Numbered from the stretch's first letter, positions 27,823 to 37,105 are shown. The stretch: DNA of 64,000 nucleotides from CAZWSX01 sp964636985 (GCA_964636985.1 CAZWSX010000002.1:310001-374000); one strand, 5' to 3'. Translations and numbers: made by a program. Notes: generated by a model from the letters alone, not told the origin.

Positions 27823-28977
27823 CTACTCAGGCAAGTCGCGCATGAATTGTAGGTACTTGGCTTCGAGGACGCTCAGATTCTCGTGAAAGGCCGCGTTGAA
27901 ATCGGCCAGGCGGGTGGGCCCCGTGTAGTGTTGAAAGTTCGGCGCGGCGGCGACGCGGCGGAGCATCTCGAAATATTGCCGCGGGCGAGTCTCGACGAGG
28001 AATGCGGTCAGGCCCCACGCTTCCGCGTACGCCCGCTCGGGATCGGTTTGGAAGAGCCGATCGCTTTGGACCATCTCGGCCATCAGGCCTTTAGGGCGCG
28101 TGGCGAGGAGCTTTTCGAACGATTGCTTGCGATAGGCGTTCACTCGATCTTTGAGTTGACGGTGACGGCCGGCGTTCCAGACGCCGCGGGCTTCGAAGTA
28201 GCAGGCCAGCCCTTCGCTGGCCCACTTGGGTGTTTCGCCGTAGCGATTGTGGAGACCGCCGTTGAACGCCAGTTGGTGGGCAGTCTCGTGGATGATCGTC
28301 TCGGCATTCATCTGCCAGTCGACGTTGGGGTGCTCGGTCGTGATGTCGTACATCGCCACACGATTGCTGCGCGGCGAGTAGTAGCCGATCACCGACGAAT
28401 CGAGCCGGTTCCCTTCGCTGTTGGCATAACGCAAGTATTGATTCTTGTCGGCAAAGACAATCGCCACGAGCGAGAAGCTGGGGGGATCGGGCCGCCAGCC
28501 GCGGGCGGTGAAGTAGTGCACAAAGTCGCGATTGAGCTCGTCGAATCGCGGGGCCCACACGTCGCGTTGCCCGGCGGGGTGAACCACCAGGTACCGCCCT
28601 GCCCCGCTTACGTCGTAACCGGAGCCGAACTCTTCGAGCAACTTGGTTCGCATCTCGGCCGGGTTGAAGGCGCGAAATGTCGACTGGGTTTTGCGAATTC
28701 CCTCGGCCTCGTGCGGGGCAAACCAGTGCCAGCGGCCGTCGCAAGCGATCACACTGGCGGCTTCCGTTTCCCAGAAGATCACGGCTCCGTCGACGACTTT
28801 CTTATTGAGCAGAAGCCGCACGACGTCGCCGTTCTTGAATTCTTGAGCGTGCGTGCGCTCTGCCAGCGACATCAGCATTAGCGCGACCGCAGGCAGGATC
28901 GACGAAGCGCTCGAGGCGCGAAACCAGCGGCGGGCAAAGTAGGCGCAGAGAGCGCTCAGGATGGTGGCCGTGATCAT
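27823..28977 (-). CDS. DUF1570 putative secreted metallopeptidase
   Basis: The 384-residue product has a signal-like N-terminus (about residues 22-44, ending THAQ). The zinc-peptidase motif HETAH is at residues 230-234, followed by KWASEGLACYFEARG, whose Glu may be the third ligand. This matches the DUF1570 pattern common in planctomycetes. ATG 28977 is chosen over TTG 29016. The substrate is unknown and it would act outside the cytoplasmic membrane. Confidence 0.82.
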   Translation of the reverse strand: MITATILSALCAYFARRWFRASSASSILPAVALMLMSLAERTHAQEFKNGDVVRLLLNKKVVDGAVIFWETEAASVIACDGRWHWFAPHEAEGIRKTQSTFRAFNPAEMRTKLLEEFGSGYDVSGAGRYLVVHPAGQRDVWAPRFDELNRDFVHYFTARGWRPDPPSFSLVAIVFADKNQYLRYANSEGNRLDSSVIGYYSPRSNRVAMYDITTEHPNVDWQMNAETIIHETAHQLAFNGGLHNRYGETPKWASEGLACYFEARGVWNAGRHRQLKDRVNAYRKQSFEKLLATRPKGLMAEMVQSDRLFQTDPERAYAEAWGLTAFLVETRPRQYFEMLRRVAAAPNFQHYTGPTRLADFNAAFHENLSVLEAKYLQFMRDLPE

Positions 28978-29068
28978 GCAAGGGACTCGTCGCCGCTGGT
29001 GGTTGGGGGTCTCCAACCTTACGTTTCAGACGAATGCCGCTGGCACAATGGCGAGATCCAGGCCGCGG

Positions 29069-30175
29069 CTATGGCGATCCCTGGGTGGACTTCAAGCGGT
29101 TGGCGCGGATCGTAACGGATTTGACGCGCAGGCCTTCCTTGTCCGAAAGGGATTCCGCCGGGCGAAGGGTGATGGTACACGTCCCCTTCTTTTTGATCAT
29201 GACCGAGTAGCGATCGACAATCGGCGTTTGCAGGGCTTTTTGGCGCGCCGCGGCAACATCTTTAGCGTTTTCGTCGACCTGATTCTGTCGCAAGGAGAAG
29301 GTGCGTTTTTGCGGTTCGGTATCGGCGGCGACAACTTCGATCTCGACTCGGCCTTTGGGGCCGGCGAGGGGCAGGTATTCCACTTCGACGAGGAAGTAGC
29401 CCGCCGACACGCCCCGGAACAGCCACTGCGCACTGTCGCCCGGAGTTCGCAGTTGGCCGATGACTTGTCCTTGTGGCGAATCGAGAAGCGAGGCGTCGCC
29501 CGAGAGAGTTGCTTTGTCGAAAACGAAGTTGAGGTTGCCGGCGCCGTCTTGCTGTAACTCGTTGGGAGCCAGCGGGACTTCGGGGATCGGAGCGGCTGGC
29601 TGTTTCACGACGATGACGCGAGGCGGATTCTTGGCCTCCTCCGTCGCGACGCGCTGCGCCGAAAGGCGGGTGTAAACCACCACGAAGATCACGATGGCAG
29701 CCATCGCGAAGCCGGTGAACATCACCATCATGGTGACCCACGGCAGTTCGCTGGGGCCGTCGTCGTCGTTGTCGACCACGATCTTCGGGAGCGACGCGCC
29801 GTGCATCCATAGCGCGTTGTTTTGCCGGCGGAGTGCGGCTTCGTCCGCGGGCGCGATGCCGAGCTTGTTGCGAGTCGCTTCAATCAAGCGCGTGTCGTAT
29901 TCGGCCTTCGATTTCGAGTCGAGCAGGCACAGCTTAGCGGACGAGAGTTCGTTGAGCAGTTGCTGCGTGTAAGCGGCACGCTTGCCGATTTGCTGTTTGC
30001 GGACGGTGGCCATCCAATGGTCGGCCGCGGCTAGAATTCGCCCTTGATCGTTTTCGAAGCGGGGCAGGCCGAGCAGGCGGTAGTGATCGACGGGCCGCTC
30101 GTGAGCAGCGATTCCCAGCCACTCGGAGTAGGGATCGAAGTCGCCATGGGGTGTGTTTTTCGAAACGGGCGGCAT
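29069..30175 (-). CDS. Planctomycete J-like domain membrane protein
   Basis: Residues 14-95 form the 'DPYSEWLGI...HYRLLGLPRFE...LLNELSSAKLCLLD...AEYD' module, a diverged J-domain-like unit found at the start of many planctomycete proteins, here without the HPD tripeptide. One membrane helix lies at about 148-170. The C-terminal domain (about 210-360) looks beta-rich and extracytoplasmic. The 368-residue product has no assigned role. It is divergent from the gene at 30297. Confidence 0.72.
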   Translation of the reverse strand: MPPVSKNTPHGDFDPYSEWLGIAAHERPVDHYRLLGLPRFENDQGRILAAADHWMATVRKQQIGKRAAYTQQLLNELSSAKLCLLDSKSKAEYDTRLIEATRNKLGIAPADEAALRRQNNALWMHGASLPKIVVDNDDDGPSELPWVTMMVMFTGFAMAAIVIFVVVYTRLSAQRVATEEAKNPPRVIVVKQPAAPIPEVPLAPNELQQDGAGNLNFVFDKATLSGDASLLDSPQGQVIGQLRTPGDSAQWLFRGVSAGYFLVEVEYLPLAGPKGRVEIEVVAADTEPQKRTFSLRQNQVDENAKDVAAARQKALQTPIVDRYSVMIKKKGTCTITLRPAESLSDKEGLRVKSVTIRANRLKSTQGSP

Positions 30176-30296
30176 GAACGAGTTACACCACGTTTAATAA
30201 GGGTTTGCCGCTCTATTGTAGCTTACTGTGCCTGTTCCCTTCGATAAAATGAGCTCCGTGGCGCAGGGTGAGGGGTAAAGGACGGAGCTTGTAACG

Positions 30297-31328
30297 ATGT
30301 TGGGTTGGAAGCCTCGATGGCTGGCGAGCATCGGCATACTCGCCTTCAGTTTTATTGGTGCTAGCGCGCCGGCCGAGGATTTCGTCACCGTCCGATCGAA
30401 GGATGGTCAGCGGATCAGCCGGCGGGCGGGAACCATTGAAAACCTGACCGGCGAAAAACTCACGCTCATTACGTCCGCCGGGCAAACCGAGTCGATTCCT
30501 TTCGATCGCGTCGTTGAGATTTCCACCGAGTGGTCCGTTTCGCATCGCGAGGGAGATGCCCTGCGGAAGGAAGGAAAGCTTGACCAGGCCGTGTCTGCGT
30601 ACCGCAATGCGAAGCGAGTGGAACTGCGGCCGTGGGGCGTGCGGCAGATTCAAGCTCACCTGGTGGAGTGCCTGTTCTCGCGCGGCGACGTTGAAGAAGC
30701 GGGCGACGAGTTCCTCGCTTTGATGACTAGCGATCCGCAATCGCCGTACTTCGCCGCCATCCCTTTGGCTTGGCGAAACAGTGCTGGCGATGGAGGGAGC
30801 GAAGTTCGCGCGCGAGCCTGGATCAATCAAAACACAAACCTGAGCATGCTGCTGGGGGCTAGTTGGTTGTTGGGCGCGGATCGCAAAGCAGCCACCGCCA
30901 AGCTGGAATCGCTGGCAAAAGATCTTGATCCGCGGATCGCCAAGCTTGCCGAAGCGCAGCTTTGGCGGGCGAATCGGGCCACGGCGAAGGCAGCCGACGT
31001 TCGTCGTTGGAGGGGCACTATGGCCGAGGTGCCCGATGCGCTGCGGGCCGGCCCTGCGTTGATTTTGGGCGAGGCGCAATTGCGGTTGGGGGACATCGAC
31101 GAGGCGCTGGCCCTCTTTTGGGAACCAGCCATCTTGCAACCGGAGCGGCTGGCGCTGTCGGCGGAAGGTTTGTTTTTGGCAGCCCGCGGAGCACATCAAG
31201 CGGGGCGAGAAACGGAGGCGAAAGAAGCGATTGCCGAGGTGAAACAGCACTTCGCTGGCACGACCATCGACCCCGAGGTGGCGCAGCTGGCTAAGCAGAT
31301 GGGGCTGTCGGACAAGCCAGCCAAATAG
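30297..31328 (+). CDS. Secreted TPR-like protein
   Basis: The 343-residue product has a signal peptide ending near ASAPAE (residue 26). A short beta-rich part (about 30-75, with KLTLITSAGQTESIPFDRVV) precedes helical repeats resembling TPRs (EGDALRKEGKLDQAVSAYRN and later LGEAQLRLGDIDEALALF). It probably serves as an envelope scaffold. The stop lies six bases from the stop of the convergent HAD gene. Confidence 0.65.
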   Translation: MLGWKPRWLASIGILAFSFIGASAPAEDFVTVRSKDGQRISRRAGTIENLTGEKLTLITSAGQTESIPFDRVVEISTEWSVSHREGDALRKEGKLDQAVSAYRNAKRVELRPWGVRQIQAHLVECLFSRGDVEEAGDEFLALMTSDPQSPYFAAIPLAWRNSAGDGGSEVRARAWINQNTNLSMLLGASWLLGADRKAATAKLESLAKDLDPRIAKLAEAQLWRANRATAKAADVRRWRGTMAEVPDALRAGPALILGEAQLRLGDIDEALALFWEPAILQPERLALSAEGLFLAARGAHQAGRETEAKEAIAEVKQHFAGTTIDPEVAQLAKQMGLSDKPAK

Positions 31329-31334
31329 GGCGTT

Positions 31335-31916
31335 TTACGCCGTGATTCTTCGCGGCCGGTGGACCGTGCGCACGTCGACCCATTGCATGCCGGCGCGGCG
31401 GGCGGCTTCGATTCCCAGGTCGGAGTCTTCGTAAACGCGGCAGTGGGCCGGCTTCGCACCGAGCCGACGCGCGGCTTCCAAAAAGACGTCCGGCTCGGGC
31501 TTGTGCTTGGTGGTGTCTTCGGCTGTGACCATGGTGTCGAACCAACCCTCCAGGCCGATATGCGCCACTTGCTTGGCGACGATCTCGCGGAAACCGCCGC
31601 TGGCGACCGCCATGGGGAGCTTCCCCTTGTTTTCCCGGACGATCGAGGTGATAGCCTGGATTTCGACCAGCTGGTGCATGTTGTCGAGGAACACCTGTTC
31701 TTTTTCATTCGCAATGGCGATGGAATCGAGCGTGAGATTCACCTCGTCGGCCAGCATCCGAATGATCTTGTCGCTGGGAATGCCACCCAGGGCGTAGAAA
31801 CGGTCCTCGGTGAACTCGATTCCGTACCGCCGCATGGTTTGGTTCCAGGCGACAAAGTGGAGCGGCATCGAATCGGTTAGCGTTCCGTCGCAATCAAAGA
31901 TCAGGGCTTGAATCAT
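31335..31916 (-). CDS. HAD-superfamily phosphatase, beta-phosphoglucomutase-like
   Basis: The 193 residues contain the HAD motifs: the nucleophile in IFDCDGTLTDS (motif I), ASGG (motif II Ser), HKPEPDVFLEAARRLG (motif III Lys) and VYEDSDLGIEAARRAG (motif IV acidic pair). It groups with the beta-phosphoglucomutase/phosphonatase branch. The physiological substrate is unknown. It is downstream of groEL on the same strand but separated by about 540 bp of structured sequence. Confidence 0.87.
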   Translation of the reverse strand: MIQALIFDCDGTLTDSMPLHFVAWNQTMRRYGIEFTEDRFYALGGIPSDKIIRMLADEVNLTLDSIAIANEKEQVFLDNMHQLVEIQAITSIVRENKGKLPMAVASGGFREIVAKQVAHIGLEGWFDTMVTAEDTTKHKPEPDVFLEAARRLGAKPAHCRVYEDSDLGIEAARRAGMQWVDVRTVHRPRRITA

Positions 31917-32460
31917 CGGAGCAGAAAGGGGTTCAGAGGGACGAAGTGCGGCCCGCCAAAAGAGGTTTTTGAGGCCACTCGTTCATGATCCTCGATGTTC
32001 GATTCCGAGAGTAGGGCAAAGGCCCCAACATCCGGCTGTGAATTGCCAAGAAATCAAAAGATTAAGGGAATCAATGCCGCGAGAGGAGACGAAGTAATTG
32101 CCGCAGAAACAGGCGGTCAAGTAAGGGCAAGAGCCGTCAAGAAAGGGCAAGAGCCCAGGGGGGCAGGGGTCCCGGGCTCTTGCGAATTTGGACGTCGCGG
32201 GGGCAGGGTCGGCGACGTCCAGTTCACGTATGGTAACGCTCGAACTGGACTTCGCAATACTTTGCTTGAGAAAATTTCAATTTTTATATTGGCCAACGCC
32301 AACTGATGGCTTTGGCCAATTTTCAACCATGACTCCGAGCGATTTTCGATCACTTTTGATGCTGCGATAATCCCCGCAATCAGCCCGGCTTATCAGGAGC
32401 CGGGCTAAGCGAGCGATCCGTTTGGCATCGCGATCGAAGTCGCATTAGTCGAAGTCGCGT
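31917..32460. other. Structured intergenic region with tandem repeat and nested hairpins
   Basis: A 20-bp unit is tandemly duplicated with one mismatch: GTCAAGTAAGGGCAAGAGCC at 32116-32135 and GTCAAGAAAGGGCAAGAGCC at 32136-32155. Three consecutive potential hairpins follow: GCAAGAGCCC (32147-32156) with GGGCTCTTGC (32174-32183); GGACGTCGC (32190-32198) with GCGACGTCC (32212-32220); and GTCCAGTTC (32217-32225) with GAACTGGAC (32242-32250). The last two overlap and cannot form together. No gene is supported. It could be the leader of the HAD gene, a small RNA or a repeat remnant. Confidence 0.6.
32382..32406. terminator. Putative terminator hairpin after groEL
   Basis: AGCCCGGCT-tatcagg-AGCCGGGCT forms a perfect nine-pair stem about 55 bp past the groEL stop on the minus strand. 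There is no T-tract, so it may be a stabilising 3' hairpin or a Rho-independent terminator of a weaker kind. Confidence 0.55.
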
Positions 32461-34077
32461 TTAGTCAAAGTCGTGGTGGTCGCCGCCACCAGCCTTCTTG
32501 CCATCTTTCGGCTTTTCGGCGATCAACGCGTCGCTGGTGAGCAGCAGCGTCGAGACGCTGGCCGCGTTGGCCAGGGCCGTGCGGGTCACCTTAACCGGAT
32601 CGATAACGCCAGCCTTCACGAGGTCTTCGTAGGTGTTGGTCAGGGCGTTGTAGCCCTGATTTCCCTTGCCTTCGAGGACGCGTTCGCAAACGATGCTGCC
32701 GTCTTGGCCGGCGTTTTGCGAGATCATCGAGAGCGGAGCCTTGCAGGCACGCAGCACGATGTTGTAGCCAACCACTTGGTCGGGCGACAATTCGCTAGGC
32801 TTCACTTGAGCCGAAGCACGAACCAAAGCGACACCGCCGCCCGGCAGGATGCCTTCTTGAACGGCGGCACGGGTGGCGTGCAGCGCGTCTTCCACGCGAG
32901 CCTTCTTTTCCTTCACTTCGCTTTCGGTGGCACCACCGACCATCACCTTGGCCACGCCGCCCGAGAGCTTCGCGAGACGCTCTTCGAGCTTTTCGCGATC
33001 GTAGTCGCTGGTCGACTTGTCCATTTCCGAGCGGATCTGGGCGATGCGAGCTTGGATTTGAGCGGTCTTGCCCGAGCCCGATTCGATGGTGGTGTTGTCC
33101 TTGTCGATGACGACCTTGCCGGCGCGACCCAGGTCGGTAATCGGCATCGTTTCGAGCTTCATGCCGAGCGATTCGAACACGGCCGTACCGCCGGTCAGGA
33201 TGGCGATATCTTCCAGCATCGCCTTGCGGCGATCGCCGTAGCCGGGGGCCTTTACGGCACAAACTTGCAGGCTGCCTCGCAGACGGTTGATCACCAACGC
33301 GGCCAGAGCTTCGCCTTCGACTTCTTCGCAGATGATCAAGAGCGGGCGGCCTTGTTGAACTACGGCTTCCAAGATCGGAACGAGTTCCTTCACCTGCGTG
33401 ACCTTCTTTTCGTAAACGAGAATGTAGGGATTCTCGAGGACGCAGGTCATCTTGGCTGGATCGGTGACGAAGTAGGGCGAGAGGTAGCCGCGATCGAACT
33501 GCATCCCTTCGACGAGTTCGATTTCGGTCTTGAGGCTCTTGCCTTCGTCGACGGTGATGACGCCGTCCTTGCCGACCTTCTCCATTGCGTCGGCGAGGTG
33601 CTGGCCGATTTCGCGATCGTTGTTGGCAGCGATCGAGGCGACGTTGGTCATCTCGTCCTTGCTCTTGATCTTGATGGCCATCTTGCCGAGGACAGCGCTA
33701 ATGTCGGCAACGGCGGCTTCGATCCCTTCCTTCATTTGGATCGGGTTCACGCCGGCGACAACGGCCTTGAGGCCTTCGTTGAAGATGGCTTCGGCGAGCA
33801 CGGTGGCGGTGGTGGTGCCGTCGCCTGCGACGTCGCTGGTCTTGCTGGCGACTTCGCGAACCATGCGAGCGCCCATGTTTTCGTAAACGTCTTCGAGGTC
33901 GATTTCTTTAGCGACCGTGACGCCGTCCTTGGTGACGGTGGGCGAGCCGAAGCTCTTTTGCAGAATGACGTTGCGGCCCTTGGGGCCGAGGGTCACTTTG
34001 ACCGCCTTGGCGAGTTTCGAAACACCGCGACGAATCGCTTCGCGGGCTTCTTGGTCGAACGCGATGATCTTGGCCAT
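32461..34077 (-). CDS. groEL: Chaperonin GroEL
   Basis: This is the 60-kDa chaperonin that folds proteins in a double-ring chamber with GroES. The 538 residues include VTLGPKGRNVILQ, VAGDGTTTATVLAEAI with the ATPase Asp, and PGYGDRRKAMLEDIA. The C-terminal tail ends KKAGGGDHHDFD, not the flexible GGM repeats of the classical housekeeping protein. It lies 178 bp after groES on the minus strand. No CIRCE element is seen upstream of groES. Confidence 0.97.
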   Translation of the reverse strand: MAKIIAFDQEAREAIRRGVSKLAKAVKVTLGPKGRNVILQKSFGSPTVTKDGVTVAKEIDLEDVYENMGARMVREVASKTSDVAGDGTTTATVLAEAIFNEGLKAVVAGVNPIQMKEGIEAAVADISAVLGKMAIKIKSKDEMTNVASIAANNDREIGQHLADAMEKVGKDGVITVDEGKSLKTEIELVEGMQFDRGYLSPYFVTDPAKMTCVLENPYILVYEKKVTQVKELVPILEAVVQQGRPLLIICEEVEGEALAALVINRLRGSLQVCAVKAPGYGDRRKAMLEDIAILTGGTAVFESLGMKLETMPITDLGRAGKVVIDKDNTTIESGSGKTAQIQARIAQIRSEMDKSTSDYDREKLEERLAKLSGGVAKVMVGGATESEVKEKKARVEDALHATRAAVQEGILPGGGVALVRASAQVKPSELSPDQVVGYNIVLRACKAPLSMISQNAGQDGSIVCERVLEGKGNQGYNALTNTYEDLVKAGVIDPVKVTRTALANAASVSTLLLTSDALIAEKPKDGKKAGGGDHHDFD

Positions 34078-34255
34078 TGCGAGGATTGCTCCAAACGAAA
34101 TTGTTTAAGTGGTGATTTGTGGAGGGACGACTTTGGACAGTGAAACTGAGGCAGCCGGAGGGGAAACGAACTTTGCCGAGGCCAGGCGGTTGCGAGTTTC
34201 GAATGCGATCGACTGATGAGGACCGCAGGAGAGTCGTCTCAGGGAATGGATGGGG

Positions 34256-34576
34256 TTAGTCTTCGAGAATGGCGAGGATGTCTTCTTCTCGCATCAGGAG
34301 GAGTTCTTCGCCGTCGACTTTGAACGTTTCGCCAGCCCAACTGGTGAAGACGACGCGGTCGCCTGGCTTCACTTGCAGGGTGCCGCGTTGGCCGTTGTCG
34401 AGGAGCTTGCCGTTACCGACGCTGACGATCACGCCGCGTTGGGGCTTTTCCTTGGCCGAGTCGGGCAGAACGATACCGCCGGAGGTCTTTTCTTCCGACG
34501 ACTCGCGTTGAACCACAACGCGATCGCCCAGAGGTTGCAGTTTCGACTTAGGTTTGGCCTTGGTGCTGGTTGCCAT
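34256..34576 (-). CDS. groES: Co-chaperonin GroES
   Basis: The 106-residue lid of the GroEL chamber contains LQPLGDRVVVQRE, SGGIVLPDSAKEKPQ, the GDRVVFTSWAGETFKVDGEE segment and the final LLMREEDILAILE. A short Lys-rich N-terminus (MATSTKAKPKSK) precedes the core. It is upstream of groEL on the minus strand, in the usual order. Confidence 0.96.
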   Translation of the reverse strand: MATSTKAKPKSKLQPLGDRVVVQRESSEEKTSGGIVLPDSAKEKPQRGVIVSVGNGKLLDNGQRGTLQVKPGDRVVFTSWAGETFKVDGEELLLMREEDILAILED

Positions 34577-35030
34577 GCGGGAGACTCCTCCAACGGTAGG
34601 GGGGGAATATAGGGGCCTGCGAACCGACTAGGGCGTCAGGCGTTGGTTTGTTTGCTTGAGCTTGGCGTTCTTTTGCTCGGTTGGCCAGGGGCGGTCATTC
34701 GGCAACATCAGCCGACAACGCTCCCCCGCTGCCAAAACAGCACGAAATCGCTAAGGCCGGGGTGAGAGCAAATAGCAGGCCAAGGAGTGTGGAGACTGTT
34801 TAAGTCTTTACCGGATAGTGCTTTACATCTCATTGGGTTTGGCCGACGGGCTCCTTGCCGATGCTCCTGCCAAATTGACCGGTGCGGCCTTGCGTCGTCC
34901 TGAAAATCGTCGTTAAGCCAGCGGCTTTTCGTTTTTCTGTCCACCGATCACAATGCAGTCTAGCGGCTTGTTTTTTGGAGTCTGTGGCATGGTGTGCCCT
35001 GCGGCGCACTTGCCGGTATCGAGAATTGTT
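34577..35030. other. Divergent intergenic region upstream of groES
   Basis: This region should hold the promoters for groES (minus) and the zinc-ribbon gene (plus). I looked for a CIRCE operator (TTAGCACTC-N9-GAGTGCTAA) and found none. I see nothing else that I can assign. Open frames crossing it show no family features. Confidence 0.5.
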
Positions 35031-36005
35031 ATGCCCATTCCTGTGCGCTGTCAGTGTGGCCAATCGTTCTCCGCGAAGGATGAACTCGCGGGCCGGACGC
35101 TTAAGTGCCCTAAGTGCCAGTCTCCACTGACAATTCCGACTCCAGGGCAAGCGGCTCCCGTTGCAGCAAAAGCCGCGAGCGCGAAAGCACCCGCGGCTCG
35201 CCCGCAGCCGGCGGCAGCGCGAGCGCCGGCAGGTCCGCATCAGCCCGCGGCGCAGGATTATGGTCTGCAAGCTCCCGTGCCGATTGCTGCGCCGACGAAC
35301 TCGCTATTTTCGGACTTACTAGACGAAGCGGGAATGGCCAGCGCCCACAAGGGGGAACAGGAGTGCCCCAATTGCCGCAAGCCGATGCCGGTGGGTGCGA
35401 TTCTGTGCATCAAGTGCGGATTCCACTTGCAGCATCGCGTGAAGATCCAAGGGGTCGCTCAAAAGGGAGAGGCCGACGCGCACGGCGATGTGGCGACGAC
35501 GGCTTTGGCCAACGCCGCTCAGGCGATCGATAAGGACAAGGAAGACATCAAGAAGGAGACGGGCGAAGGGATGCCCTGGTACGCGATCGCGGCGATGTTG
35601 TTGGGGGTGATTGGCTTTATCGTTGCGATGCTGTTGTTGCCGCCCCAGATTGCATTCTTTAGCGCCGGTTGCTGTTTGATTGGCTTGGCGGTGCTGATTT
35701 GGTGCTATGGCCAGATCATGATCTATCGCAATGCCATGCAAGAGTCGATGACCCAGTTCTTGCTTGTTTTCTTTATCCCGCCGTACGAAGCCTTCTACGT
35801 CTTTACGCGATGGGATAGGAATGGCGGTTTCCATCTCATGCAGTACGGCGCTGGGGTGGTGGCGAGCGCCGGCGTTGGAATGATTATGCTCGCGCCGATG
35901 ATGAAGCGCGAGGGCAAGGAGGAAGGGTTTCGCTTCGAGCGGAATCGCCCGGCGATTGTTTGTTCCAGCGAGCTGGGCCCATCATTGCCGGCGAAGGTAA
36001 CATAG
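35031..36005 (+). CDS. Zinc-ribbon membrane protein
   Basis: The 324 residues begin with a zinc ribbon (RCQCGQSFSAKDELAGRTLKC, then PKC) of the MJ0042/FHA-type seen at planctomycete N-termini. A second ribbon lies at about residues 108-130 (CPNCRKPMPVGAILCIKCG). Ala/Pro-rich linkers separate them, and four hydrophobic helices follow from about 185. ATG 35031 is chosen over the longer frame because it places the ribbon at the very N-terminus. Function is unknown. Confidence 0.72.
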   Translation: MPIPVRCQCGQSFSAKDELAGRTLKCPKCQSPLTIPTPGQAAPVAAKAASAKAPAARPQPAAARAPAGPHQPAAQDYGLQAPVPIAAPTNSLFSDLLDEAGMASAHKGEQECPNCRKPMPVGAILCIKCGFHLQHRVKIQGVAQKGEADAHGDVATTALANAAQAIDKDKEDIKKETGEGMPWYAIAAMLLGVIGFIVAMLLLPPQIAFFSAGCCLIGLAVLIWCYGQIMIYRNAMQESMTQFLLVFFIPPYEAFYVFTRWDRNGGFHLMQYGAGVVASAGVGMIMLAPMMKREGKEEGFRFERNRPAIVCSSELGPSLPAKVT

Positions 36006-36064
36006 CTAACGAAGGTAAAGCGAACTCCAGTTGAGTTCGTCTAGAAGAAGGCCGGCAGAAAGCC

Positions 36065-36355
36065 CTACGAAGGACTCGCTTCGCTTTCGCCGAAGCCGCT
36101 GGCGATCAGGTCGCAGATGGCATCGACGGCCGATTGGGCATCTTGTCCATTGGCTCTGACCTGCAAGGTCGAGCCTTGTGAGGCGGCGAGCATCAGCAGT
36201 TCCAGAATGCTCTTGGCGTCGACCCATTCTGTTTCGCGGCAGATGTGAACATCGCAGGCGAACTTCGCGGCGGCCTGGGCGACCATGTGCGCAGGGCGAG
36301 CGTGCATTCCTTGCGGATTGCTCACAACGACCGACCTGATCACGACGCCTTGCAT
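36065..36355 (-). CDS. ptsH: HPr-family phosphocarrier protein
   Basis: The 96 residues carry the phosphorylatable His18 in GMHARPA and the regulatory Ser49 in VDAKSILELLML. The start at 36355 is inferred from HPr alignments; the longer open frame is spacer sequence. It lies about 150 bp after the EIIA gene in the same direction. No EI, HPr kinase or sugar permease is in the window, so a regulatory rather than transport role is likely. Confidence 0.9.
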   Translation of the reverse strand: MQGVVIRSVVVSNPQGMHARPAHMVAQAAAKFACDVHICRETEWVDAKSILELLMLAASQGSTLQVRANGQDAQSAVDAICDLIASGFGESEASPS

Positions 36356-36507
36356 GTGGAGATTGCCAAAACCGAAGCCGCTAAAGCCCAAAAACGAAGG
36401 AATAACTACCGGCAGCAAACGCAAGCAGGACCAGAGTCCCGTCGTGACAATCCAGGGAAGCCGAGCGAACGGAAAGCGAGCGAACCGAAACCGGGCGTAC
36501 CGAAAAG

Positions 36508-36978
36508 CTAACTCGAGCGGCCGTCGGCTTCGTCGAGCAAGTGTTTGATCCCCTCGACCGACTCGGATTGCTTGAGAAAACGGCAAAAGTCTTCGTTGCG
36601 AAGCTGTCGCGACACGTTTTCCAAAGCTCGCAAGTGATCGCCAGGACGGTCGTGCGGTGACACCAAGAGAAAGAACAGGTTGACCTTATCGCCATCGAGG
36701 CTGTTGAAGTCCACGCCTTCGTGCGAGATCCCCAAGGCACCTACCGATCGCGCGACGCTGGCGTGCTTGGTGTGAGGGACGGCGATTCCCCGGCCGATGC
36801 CGGTGCTGCCGAGTTCTTCCCGCTTGAGGATCGATTTCACGATTCCTTCGGACTCATCGGCGCTGAGGGCACCGGCGTCAACCAGTCCTTGGACGAGTTC
36901 ACGAATGACCCCTTCCTTGGTGTCCGCGTTCACGGAGGCCTTGATTGCTTCGACGCAGATGAAATCGGCAAATTTCAT
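36508..36978 (-). CDS. ptsN: PTS EIIA domain protein, PtsN-like
   Basis: The 156-residue mannitol/fructose-type EIIA has its active-site His69 in RGIAVPHTKH. LFFLLVSPHDRPGDHLRAL is also typical. No membrane or EIIB/EIIC domain is attached. With HPF upstream and HPr downstream it resembles the nitrogen-PTS neighbourhoods found near rpoN in other bacteria. Confidence 0.92.
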   Translation of the reverse strand: MKFADFICVEAIKASVNADTKEGVIRELVQGLVDAGALSADESEGIVKSILKREELGSTGIGRGIAVPHTKHASVARSVGALGISHEGVDFNSLDGDKVNLFFLLVSPHDRPGDHLRALENVSRQLRNEDFCRFLKQSESVEGIKHLLDEADGRSS

Positions 36979-37105
36979 GGGGTTTCAACCTCGGTAGTCC
37001 GCGATCGATCGCATCGCGGCGAATGCCAATGGGCTGGCAGGTATAGGAATTCGGTCCATTGGCCCACTGACCAGCATGCGACCAACCATCGATCCGGTCG
37101 TACCG

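Noticed and set aside
31995..32306. Open frame over the tandem repeat and hairpins upstream of the HAD gene
   Set aside because: It crosses structured repeat sequence and has no protein-like composition.
32473..34143. Long plus-strand open frame opposite groEL
   Set aside because: It is the antisense of a highly conserved gene with strong codon bias; the translation has no family character.
34577..35030. CIRCE operator upstream of groES
   Set aside because: No TTAGCACTC/GAGTGCTAA arms are present.
36356..36586. N-terminal extension of the HPr open frame (hydrophobic, RFARFPFARLP)
   Set aside because: It covers the EIIA-HPr spacer and the end of EIIA; HPr alignments start at MQGVVIRSV.
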